From: Spongiibacteraceae bacterium
GTDB lineage: Bacteria > Pseudomonadota > Gammaproteobacteria > Pseudomonadales > PIVM01
Length of the DNA stretch: 7,763 nucleotides
Assembly (NCBI GenBank): GCA_030618505.1
Contig: JAUXDF010000137.1
Span: 1-7,763 of the forward strand
Direction of reading: 5' to 3'
Position 1 is the stretch's first letter. Each line of letters opens with the position of its first letter. Positions 1-5,985 of this stretch are shown here, one piece after another. The position numbers were made by a program, and so were the translations under genes. The notes under the pieces were generated by a model. That model did not search any database and had not been told where the DNA came from. It was given only the letters and a program-made list of their open reading frames with translations.

Positions 1-9
1 GGAAATTGA

Positions 10-201
10 AAGGGATTTTTCATAAGGCTGTATTTGCAACACCGGCAAAATACCCGGAGCAGTAATGTCCGGCAATGGTTCTCTACTATCAGTAAGTACC
101 CGTCTCAGCGCGAAGGCCAGTGGAAGCCGTTTAATAGAAAGTGGTTTCACCGCTTATTTTTCAGAAAACCACAGGATATTGATGCGGTTTTTGCTGGCTA
201 G
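10..201 (+). pseudogene. Possible C-terminal remnant of an unrecognised gene
   Basis: Frame 1 is open from 10 to a TAG at 199-201 (63 codons) but has no ATG; only CTG at 28 and TTG at 34 could serve as starts. The conceptual product is rich in aromatic and basic residues, for example WKPFNRKWFHRLFFRKP at codons 121-171, and it ends DIDAVFAG. That composition looks more protein-like than random sequence, but I do not recognise the family. A TGA at 7-9 cuts it off from anything upstream. It could be the worn or frameshifted 3' end of a gene beginning before the window, or chance. A rival frame (ATG 65 to TGA 218-220, 51 codons) has a GGAG five bases before its ATG, but its product looks featureless. 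Confidence 0.2.
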
Positions 202-287
202 CCAAAATGGCCTCAAGTGACATATCAGGTGATATTACGAAACTTATTAGCCGTAATGTTGACCAATAATACTCACAGGCAGGTAAA

Positions 288-326
288 ATGCTTTCACATC
301 TTCTTAGCCTACTACGTGAACTTTAA
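288..326 (+). CDS. Possible 12-codon leucine-rich leader ORF
   Basis: ATG 288-290 is preceded by AGG four bases upstream (GGCAGG ending at 283) and reads MLSHLLSLLREL to a TAA at 324-326. Six of the 12 residues are leucine, including two adjacent CTA codons. It lies 120 bases before the protease ATG. Leucine-rich mini-ORFs are classical in attenuators of leucine biosynthesis genes, but no such gene follows here and no T-tracted terminator sits between it and the protease start. It may be a chance frame with a chance Shine-Dalgarno, or it may modulate the protease message. Confidence 0.15.
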   Translation: MLSHLLSLLREL

Positions 327-355
327 TTCGAACTGTGAGATATTATCAGTATAAA
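327..355 (+). promoter_or_regulatory. Candidate promoter for the protease gene
   Basis: TTCGAA at 327-332 (weak -35, 3 of 6 matches) and TATAAA at 350-355 (-10, 5 of 6) are separated by 17 bases. Transcription would start near 362 and leave an untranslated leader of about 85 bases before the ATG at 447. A rival is TTGACC at 259-264 (5 of 6) with TAAAAT at 284-289 (5 of 6), but its 19-base spacer is long. The choice rests on hexamer matching alone. Confidence 0.25.
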
Positions 356-446
356 TTAATAAACTGATCTAAACTTGGTTCATTCCTGCCTGAGTTTTTG
401 TATCAGGTTATTTCCAGAACTCACAAGCCCTAAGCAGAGCTTATAT

Positions 447-2552
447 ATGGCATTAACTATTCATCCTAAGCTATTATTATTAATAGCGTTTACAGCATCA
501 TCATTTTGCTATGGAGCCGTACACTCCACTAATGAGGACAGCCTTTCCCCGACTCGCGATCAGTCAATCACTGGTATCGAAGTTGTTAATCAGCTTTCCA
601 AACGGCATTATCTCGACATACGTTTAAATGATGAGCTCTCCAGCCGTTTCTTTGACCAGTATTTAAACAACCTTGATGCAAATAGAAGCATTTTTCTGAA
701 ACAGGATATTGATGAATTTGAACAATATCGTTTTCACCTGGATGACTCCCTGAAAAGAGGTAACCTTAGCCCCGGTTATCATATATTCAATCGCTATCGT
801 CAAAGGCTTACCGCCAGACTTGAAACTGCTGTCAAGACACTGTCCCAGCAAATCGACGACTTCGATTTCAGCAAGGATGAACAAATAAAGCTCGATCGAA
901 AAGACTCTCCATGGCCAAACTCAAGTACTGAGGCTGAAGACCTGTGGCGTAAGAATATCAAAAACTCTGTATTGAATTTGCGTATAGCGGGTAAAGAAAC
1001 TGAAAAAATAAAGGAGCTTTTGAGTAAGCGGTACAAAAACCAGCTTTCACGTATCAAGCAGCTTAATAATGAAGATGTTTTCCAGCTTTATATTAACTCC
1101 TTAACCCAGCTCTACGACCCCCATACTAGCTATCTTTCACCCAGAAGCTCTGAAAACTTCAATATTAATATGAGCCTGAAATTAGAGGGCATCGGCGCGG
1201 TATTGCAAAGAGAAGATGACCACACCAAAGTAGTCAGACTGGTTCATGCAGGGCCTGCTGATAAAAGTGGCCAACTACAACCCGCCGATCGAATTATTGG
1301 TGTTGGCCAAGGTAAAACCGGCGCTATCGAAGACGTTATCGGCTGGCGTCTTGATGAAGTTGTACAGTTAATTCGCGGCAAGAAAAACACCACTGTTCGC
1401 CTTGAGATAATTCCCGTTGATGCAAAGTCTGATGTAAATACCAAAATCATCCATATCGTTCGAGATGAGGTCAAACTCGAAGAACAGTCAGCGAAGAAAG
1501 AAATTATCGAAGTACTTGATAACAAAAACCAGTTACATAAGGTTGGCATTATTGACGTCCCTGCATTTTATATAGATTTCGAGGCCTTGCGTCGTCGAGA
1601 TCCAAACTACAAAAGCACCACCCGTGATGTCCACAGATTGCTAAATGAGCTTATGGAAGAAGGGGTTTCGGGCATTATCATTGATCTTCGCGATAACGGT
1701 GGAGGCTCCCTGAAAGAGGCCAATGAACTCACCGGCCTGTTTATCGATTATGGCCCTACCGTTCAAATTCGCCATGCCAGCGAGAGAATATTCAGAGAGC
1801 AAAAGCTTTCCAGCACTCCCTATTATGACGGCCCACTGCTGGTACTGATTAACCGCCTGAGCGCATCGGCTTCAGAAATTTTTGCCGGTGCGATGCAAGA
1901 TTATCAACGTGCAATTATTGTCGGCGGACAGTCCTTTGGTAAAGGCACTGTTCAGTCTCTTTCCCCCCTGCGCCAGGGGCAACTAAAGCTGACTGAATCC
2001 AAATTTTATCGAATTTCCGGAGATAGCACACAACATCGTGGCGTAGTGCCTGACATCAACTTTCCAAGGCTTTATAACGTCGAAAGGGTTGGAGAGAGTG
2101 CGCTTGACGATGCTCTAGAGTGGGATCAAATAAATTCCGTCCGCCACCGTAAATATTTTGATATTCCCAATGTACTGGCTGGACTGCAGAAAAACCATAC
2201 TAAAAGAACAGATATAGACCCTGACTTCCAGTTTTTAAAAGATCAAATTCAGTTCAAAAAAGAGAATGGCAACAAGGACTTTGTTTCCTTAAATGAGAGC
2301 ATACGTAAAAACAAAAGTGCACATACCAAACAACAAGCACTAACACTTGAAAATAAACGCAGAAAAGCGAAAGGCCTTGATTTGTTAGCATCCATTGAGG
2401 ATCTAAACAAAGATGATGCCGAGAAAACAGAGAAGGACAAGGAAGATCAGAAAAACAAGGATGACAATGATGATATATACCTAAGCGAAGCTGGGCATAT
2501 TTTGGTTGATGCTATTAAGCTATTCCGACAAGAAATGGCGAGCAACCCATAG
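447..2552 (+). CDS. prc: Carboxy-terminal (tail-specific) protease Prc/Tsp, peptidase family S41
   Basis: This is a periplasmic serine protease of the Prc/Tsp type. In E. coli, Prc degrades or trims proteins with nonpolar C-termini and processes FtsI. The product is 701 residues (E. coli Prc is about 680). Residues 1-24 look like a Sec signal peptide: a lysine, then a hydrophobic core LLLLIAF, with cleavage likely after G23 or A24. An alpha-helical N-terminal domain fills roughly 35-235, the PDZ domain roughly 243-328 (contains GIGAVL), and the S41 core roughly 345-540. The core carries DLRDNGGGS at 413-421. Ser474 (middle serine of SASASE), Asp485 and Lys499 have the same spacing as the catalytic S430, D441 and K455 of E. 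coli Prc. A Prc-type C-terminal domain follows, with a lysine/aspartate-rich stretch at 653-676. I prefer ATG 447 over the in-frame TTG at 375 because it puts the signal peptide at the N-terminus. The Shine-Dalgarno is weak. The gene converges on gor. Confidence 0.95.
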   Translation: MALTIHPKLLLLIAFTASSFCYGAVHSTNEDSLSPTRDQSITGIEVVNQLSKRHYLDIRLNDELSSRFFDQYLNNLDANRSIFLKQDIDEFEQYRFHLDDSLKRGNLSPGYHIFNRYRQRLTARLETAVKTLSQQIDDFDFSKDEQIKLDRKDSPWPNSSTEAEDLWRKNIKNSVLNLRIAGKETEKIKELLSKRYKNQLSRIKQLNNEDVFQLYINSLTQLYDPHTSYLSPRSSENFNINMSLKLEGIGAVLQREDDHTKVVRLVHAGPADKSGQLQPADRIIGVGQGKTGAIEDVIGWRLDEVVQLIRGKKNTTVRLEIIPVDAKSDVNTKIIHIVRDEVKLEEQSAKKEIIEVLDNKNQLHKVGIIDVPAFYIDFEALRRRDPNYKSTTRDVHRLLNELMEEGVSGIIIDLRDNGGGSLKEANELTGLFIDYGPTVQIRHASERIFREQKLSSTPYYDGPLLVLINRLSASASEIFAGAMQDYQRAIIVGGQSFGKGTVQSLSPLRQGQLKLTESKFYRISGDSTQHRGVVPDINFPRLYNVERVGESALDDALEWDQINSVRHRKYFDIPNVLAGLQKNHTKRTDIDPDFQFLKDQIQFKKENGNKDFVSLNESIRKNKSAHTKQQALTLENKRRKAKGLDLLASIEDLNKDDAEKTEKDKEDQKNKDDNDDIYLSEAGHILVDAIKLFRQEMASNP

Positions 2553-2566
2553 TGCTTATTGTACTG

Positions 2567-2590
2567 GGCGAACCAGGTGCTTGGTTCGCC
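2567..2590. terminator. Inverted repeat between convergent prc and gor
   Basis: GGCGAACCA (2567-2575) and TGGTTCGCC (2582-2590) form a perfect 9-bp stem around a 6-base loop. It lies in the 56-base gap between the prc stop (2550-2552) and the gor stop (2609-2611). The position suggests a shared bidirectional transcription end. Neither strand has a T-tract after the stem, so it is not a standard Rho-independent terminator. It may act as an RNA 3'-end stabiliser or with Rho. Confidence 0.5.
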
Positions 2591-2608
2591 GCCCCTGCGC
2601 AGTGAAGG

Positions 2609-3958
2609 CTACACAGGTTCCCTCATCGTGACAAACTCTTCTGCCGCCGTTGGGTGGATTCCAATGGTGGCATCAAATATCTCTTTTGTTGCCCCTGCTT
2701 TTATAGCAATCGCAATACCCTGAATGATCTCTCCAGCATCAGCCCCCACCATATGGGCGCCAATAACCTTATCGCTCGCCTTATCAACAAGCAGTTTCAT
2801 AAAGGTTTTTTCCTGATTGTTTGTCAGGGTATATTTTAAATGCCGAAAGGAGGAAGTATAAACAAGTATGTCGCTATAGCGCTCCTTAGCCTCTTTTTCC
2901 GTCAGGCCAACTACCGCAATATTAGGTTGCGAAAATACCGCCGTCGCAATATTTTCATAATCCATCACTTTCTCTTGTGCATTAAACTGATTAGCCGTAA
3001 AGACCATCGCCTCAGCCAAAGCAACCGGTGTTAATTCAGGCCCCCCGGTCACATCGCCCAGTGCAAATATAGAGGACTCATCGGTTTGGAATTGATCGTT
3101 AACAACCAGCGTACCATCATAGCGTATTTTAACATTGGTATTTTCAAGCCCGAGGTTTTCGGTAAGTGCACGCCTTCCGGTGGCATACAGCACGTAATCG
3201 CACGCGAGAGTTTCACCATTGGACAGATGGCACAGGAAACTATCGGCCATCTTCTCAATCTTATCAACGGTGGTATTATGGAGAATATCAAGGCCTTTAC
3301 CGGCATATTGCTCAGTGGCAAAATCAGCCACCTCGTCATCAAAATGCCGTAAAATTTTATCACCACGATAAACCAGCCGGGTTTCAACACCTAGGGCATT
3401 AAAAATACCGGCGAATTCCACGGCGATATATCCTCCCCCGACAACTACGGCCCTTTTGGGGAGCTGTTCAAGATAGAAAACATCATCCGAAACTGAGGTG
3501 TATTCACTGCCGGGAAAGTCGGGCACAAAGGGTTTACCACCAACGGCGATCAGGATTTTTTTCGCCGTAACGGATGTCCCATTAATACTGATCGTATGCG
3601 CATCAAGGATTGTTGCACGACCATCAAAAAGCTTAACGCCTGAGCTATCAAGCAAATTCCCATAAACATCGTTAAGCCGGCTAATCTCCTTGTTTTTGTT
3701 TTCAATAAGCGTTGGCCAGCTAAATTTTGCCTGTTCTCTGGACCAGCCAAAACCCTCGGAATTTTCAAAATCTTCAACAAAGTGAGAAGCGTAGACAAAT
3801 AACTTTTTAGGAACACAGCCGATATTGACACAGGTACCGCCAAGGAAACGCTCCTCAGCAACCGCGACCTTGGCACCATAGAAGGCAGCCATGCGACTGG
3901 CTCTAACACCACCGGAACCCGCACCGATAACAAACAGGTCATAATCATAATCAGGCAA
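2609..3958 (-). CDS. gor: Glutathione reductase (glutathione-disulfide reductase)
   Basis: This cytoplasmic, FAD-dependent enzyme reduces glutathione disulfide to two GSH using NADPH. The product from TTG 3958 is 449 residues (E. coli Gor is 450). FAD motif GAGSGG is at 12-17. The redox-active pair is in GGTCVNIGCVPKK, Cys43 and Cys48. The pyridine-nucleotide motif GGGYIAVE is at 174-181, followed by Arg198 and Arg204, the residues that give NADPH preference in E. coli Gor. The C-terminal HPTAAEE places the His435/Glu440 catalytic pair. The variant GSGGVRASR and the triple-glycine NADPH motif resemble the Pseudomonas-type enzyme. There is no ATG near the start. TTG 3958 has GAGGGA seven bases upstream and gives an N-terminus matching the family; an upstream TTG at 3988 would add ten residues and has no Shine-Dalgarno. 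The gene appears monocistronic and converges on prc. Confidence 0.95.
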   Translation of the reverse strand: MPDYDYDLFVIGAGSGGVRASRMAAFYGAKVAVAEERFLGGTCVNIGCVPKKLFVYASHFVEDFENSEGFGWSREQAKFSWPTLIENKNKEISRLNDVYGNLLDSSGVKLFDGRATILDAHTISINGTSVTAKKILIAVGGKPFVPDFPGSEYTSVSDDVFYLEQLPKRAVVVGGGYIAVEFAGIFNALGVETRLVYRGDKILRHFDDEVADFATEQYAGKGLDILHNTTVDKIEKMADSFLCHLSNGETLACDYVLYATGRRALTENLGLENTNVKIRYDGTLVVNDQFQTDESSIFALGDVTGGPELTPVALAEAMVFTANQFNAQEKVMDYENIATAVFSQPNIAVVGLTEKEAKERYSDILVYTSSFRHLKYTLTNNQEKTFMKLLVDKASDKVIGAHMVGADAGEIIQGIAIAIKAGATKEIFDATIGIHPTAAEEFVTMREPV

Positions 3959-3965
3959 TTTATAA

Positions 3966-3971
3966 TCCCTC
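3966..3971 (-). promoter_or_regulatory. Shine-Dalgarno that decides the gor start
   Basis: On the - strand GAGGGA ends seven bases before the TTG at 3958-3956, an ideal spacing. It lies inside the reading frame that would be translated from the upstream TTG at 3988, which has no such site. This is the main reason to choose 3958. Confidence 0.65.
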
Positions 3972-4044
3972 GCAGATTCAAATAACAAATAGCGCTACTC
4001 GAACTGAGCCAAGTAAAGGGCGAGCAGGCGAAGGGAGCATACAG

Positions 4045-4072
4045 TTTATAGAGATTCAATAAAAGGGGTCAT
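4045..4072 (-). promoter_or_regulatory. Candidate gor promoter
   Basis: On the - strand ATGACC (4072-4067, 4 of 6 to TTGACA) is followed after 16 bases by TATAAA (4050-4045, 5 of 6 to TATAAT). A transcript would start near 4037 and leave a leader of about 80 bases before the gor start. The inverted repeat at 4055-4076 overlaps the -35 element and the spacer. Confidence 0.35.
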
Positions 4073-4076
4073 TGAA
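4055..4076. repeat. Inverted repeat over the candidate gor promoter
   Basis: TTCAAT (4055-4060) and ATTGAA (4071-4076) are perfect 6-bp inverted repeats separated by 10 bases, with centres about 16 bp apart. They cover the -35 and spacer of the candidate gor promoter, a classic repressor position. I cannot assign a regulator, and short AT-rich repeats can arise by chance. Confidence 0.3.
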
Positions 4077-4126
4077 CGAGGGGCTACACAGCATCAACTA
4101 GACACACACACTGCAGATTGACGGTT

Positions 4127-4366
4127 TTATACCTTTACGCTAAACCCCCCACGCTTGCGTCGGTCAGCAGGAAGGCGCAGCTCTACAAAGGGTGGCTTTC
4201 CCTTTCGACTGCGGCGTCGATCAGGGTTTCTTCGCCTTTCAACGCCACTCCAGTGAGTACGTGAACTGGCGGCATCTACCGTACGAGCGCCCGTCCGCTT
4301 GCGGGTGGCCGCAAGCGTAGCGCTATCATCCTGTGGTAATCGACCCGGTTTTATCAAGAAGTCCAT
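4127..4366 (-). CDS. Small, strongly basic protein of unknown function
   Basis: The product has 79 residues, 22 of them Lys or Arg against 8 Asp or Glu. Arginine clusters make up the C-terminal half: GVERRRNPDRRR (about 41-52) and PADRRKR further on. No signal peptide or membrane segment is visible. The ATG at 4366 has AGGGGGA eight bases upstream, a strong ribosome binding site, and a plausible promoter lies 40-70 bases upstream. This argues that the frame is expressed. I recall Arg-rich motifs of this ERRR-x-x-DRRR kind in short hypothetical proteins of proteobacteria but cannot name a family. The charge would suit nucleic-acid or ribosome contact; that is inference only. It sits between gor and the cysG terminator, on the same strand, and seems to be a separate unit. 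Confidence 0.6.
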   Translation of the reverse strand: MDFLIKPGRLPQDDSATLAATRKRTGARTVDAASSRTHWSGVERRRNPDRRRSRKGKPPFVELRLPADRRKRGGFSVKV

Positions 4367-4405
4367 ACAAAGCTTCCCCCTGCAATCATCAAATAAAGCA
4401 AACTA

Positions 4406-4434
4406 TGTATAATTAATCGGCAGTTATAGCACAA
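4406..4434 (-). promoter_or_regulatory. Candidate promoter of the small basic gene
   Basis: On the - strand TTGTGC (4434-4429) and TATACA (4411-4406) are separated by exactly 17 bases. Transcription would begin about 30 bases before the ATG at 4366. The -10 has 4 of 6 matches and the -35 has 3 of 6. The site is downstream of the cysG terminator, which fits a separate transcription unit. Confidence 0.4.
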
Positions 4435-4519
4435 ACTTTAATCGCCGATCAAATTATATTCAATTTACTCATATGATCTAAGACCCGCAGGAAAGAATAC
4501 GCTGGATAATCGTAGATGG

Positions 4520-4547
4520 AAAAAGCTAAAGCGCCTTCTGGCGCTTT
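4520..4547 (-). terminator. Rho-independent terminator of the crcB-serS-cysG operon
   Basis: AAAGCGCC and GGCGCTTT form a perfect 8-bp stem (4528-4535 with 4540-4547) around a 4-base loop. On the - strand it is followed after AGC by TTTTT (4524-4520). It starts 33 bases past the cysG stop codon, the expected place for an intrinsic terminator. On the + strand no comparable T-tract follows, so it acts on - strand transcripts. Confidence 0.85.
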
Positions 4548-4580
4548 GTCCTCCGAATAAGCTCCGGATATCGAATAAAC

Positions 4581-5972
4581 TTACCCCGGCTCGGGATGAA
4601 ACCAAGCTAGCTCAGCGTGCAAAGAGACAACTTCCCCAACAATAATCAAGGTAGGCGCTTTCACCTCCTTTGCCAGAAGCACTTCAGGCATGGTTTTCAG
4701 CGTGGCGGTATAAACTTTCTGTTGATGGGTCGTTCCCTGTTGAATCAACGCGATTGGAGTGTCTTCACTTCGACCGTGGGCAATCAGCTCCTTGCAGATA
4801 GTGGGCAGCCCTTTCAGCCCCATGTAAAAAACAACCGTCTGGTCAGAATCAATTAGCTCGTCCCAATTAAGGTCATTGGTATTATCTTTTAGGTGGCCGG
4901 TAACAAAGCGAACAGATTGTGCGTAATCACGATGCGTTAGGGGAATACCGGAATAACTGGCGCAACCGGAAGCTGCAGTGATGCCCGGCACAACCTGGAA
5001 AGGAATCCCCTCCTTCGCCAAACCTTCAATCTCTTCACCGCCGCGTCCGAAGATAAAGGGGTCACCACCCTTTAAGCGAACAACACGCAAGCCCTCTTTT
5101 GCATACTTGATCAGCAACTGATTAATTTCTTGCTGTGGTACAGAGTGATGAGAACGTTTTTTGCCTACATAAAGCCTTTCAGCTTCTCTTCGTGTCAGGT
5201 CAACAATTTCAGGCGCGACTAGGCGATCATAAAGTACGATGTCAGCTGACTGCATCAATCTCAATGCACGAAAAGTTAGCAAATCCGGGTCACCAGGACC
5301 TGCACCAATTAAATAGACTTCACCCACCGCGTTGTCGGCGTCAGATTCTGACAGTTGTTTTTCGAAAAGCGTTTTAGCATCCTGCTCCCGCCCCGCAAGA
5401 ACCATCTCGGCAACAGGCCCCTGTAAGGTTTTTTCCCAAAATAAACGCCGGCCTTTCATTGTGCTGAATTTATCTTTAACACTGTCTCGAAATTGACCGG
5501 CGAAAGTTGCCAACTTGCCATAAGCCATTGGCACCATGGATTCAATTCTCGAGCGCAGCAGTCTTGCCAAAACCGGCGATTTGCCACCACTGGACACCGA
5601 TAAAATAATCGGTGAGCGATCAATTATTGAGGGTAAAATAAAGCTGCACAGTTCCGGATTATCAACAACGTTAACAGGCAGGTTTTTCTGTTTTGCCTGT
5701 TCGGATACCTGTCTGTTTATTAGGTCGTCATCGGTTGCGGCTATCACCAGAATCTTGCCATCAAGATCCTCTGAAAGGTAATTTCCTATACGGCAACTAC
5801 CACCACTTTGACTGACGTAGTCTTTGAGTTCCGGGCATACATCAGGGGCAACCACATCAATAATCGCACCGGCCTTAGCCAATAGTGAAGCCTTTCTTTG
5901 GGCAATTACACCACCACCAACGACAAGGCAGTGCTGATTTTTAAGATCAAAATAAAGCGGCAGGTAATCCAT
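4581..5972 (-). CDS. cysG: Siroheme synthase, trifunctional (uroporphyrinogen-III methyltransferase / precorrin-2 dehydrogenase / ferrochelatase)
   Basis: CysG makes siroheme, the cofactor of sulfite and nitrite reductases, from uroporphyrinogen III. It performs two SAM-dependent methylations, NAD-dependent oxidation and iron insertion. From ATG 5972 the product is 463 residues (E. coli CysG is 457). The N-terminal dehydrogenase/chelatase half (about 1-210) has the nucleotide motif VVGGGVIAQRKA at 18-29. Asp104 in NVVDNP and Ser128 in SVSSGG fall at exactly the positions of the catalytic aspartate and phosphorylated serine of Salmonella CysG. The methyltransferase half (about 217-460) has LIGAGPGDPDLLT, YDRLV (Asp249), VGKK (Lys271), KGGDPFIFGRGGEE and VVPGITAASG. 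The start is 13 bases past the serS stop with no clear Shine-Dalgarno, suggesting translational coupling. An upstream in-frame GTG at 6011 would overlap serS and add 13 unconserved residues. Confidence 0.96.
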   Translation of the reverse strand: MDYLPLYFDLKNQHCLVVGGGVIAQRKASLLAKAGAIIDVVAPDVCPELKDYVSQSGGSCRIGNYLSEDLDGKILVIAATDDDLINRQVSEQAKQKNLPVNVVDNPELCSFILPSIIDRSPIILSVSSGGKSPVLARLLRSRIESMVPMAYGKLATFAGQFRDSVKDKFSTMKGRRLFWEKTLQGPVAEMVLAGREQDAKTLFEKQLSESDADNAVGEVYLIGAGPGDPDLLTFRALRLMQSADIVLYDRLVAPEIVDLTRREAERLYVGKKRSHHSVPQQEINQLLIKYAKEGLRVVRLKGGDPFIFGRGGEEIEGLAKEGIPFQVVPGITAASGCASYSGIPLTHRDYAQSVRFVTGHLKDNTNDLNWDELIDSDQTVVFYMGLKGLPTICKELIAHGRSEDTPIALIQQGTTHQQKVYTATLKTMPEVLLAKEVKAPTLIIVGEVVSLHAELAWFHPEPG

Positions 5973-5985
5973 AATATCAATCGTA

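Larger units (their letters stand above)
1..446. other. Left flank without a confident gene
   Basis: This stretch lies upstream of the protease gene and contains no open frame I would call with confidence. All three + frames are short. Frame 2 reaches a stop at 23-25, frame 3 is open from the window edge to a TAA at 63-65, and frame 1 has a TGA at 7-9 and is then open to a TAG at 199-201. An ATG at 65 overlaps the frame-3 stop and opens a 51-codon frame ending at 220. From about 221 to 446 the DNA is AT-rich and looks intergenic, with a possible mini-ORF (288-326), promoter-like hexamers and small inverted repeats. No tRNA-like, CRISPR or insertion-sequence structure is apparent. Confidence 0.6.

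Noticed and set aside
3550..4059. 169-codon open frame on the - strand across the 5' part of gor
   Set aside because: It overlaps gor in another frame on the same strand, has no recognisable family features, and gor motifs are intact throughout. It is a shadow frame.
4408..4413. Perfect TATAAT on the + strand
   Set aside because: No -35 at the right distance and no + strand gene follows; it overlaps the better-supported - strand promoter of the small basic gene.
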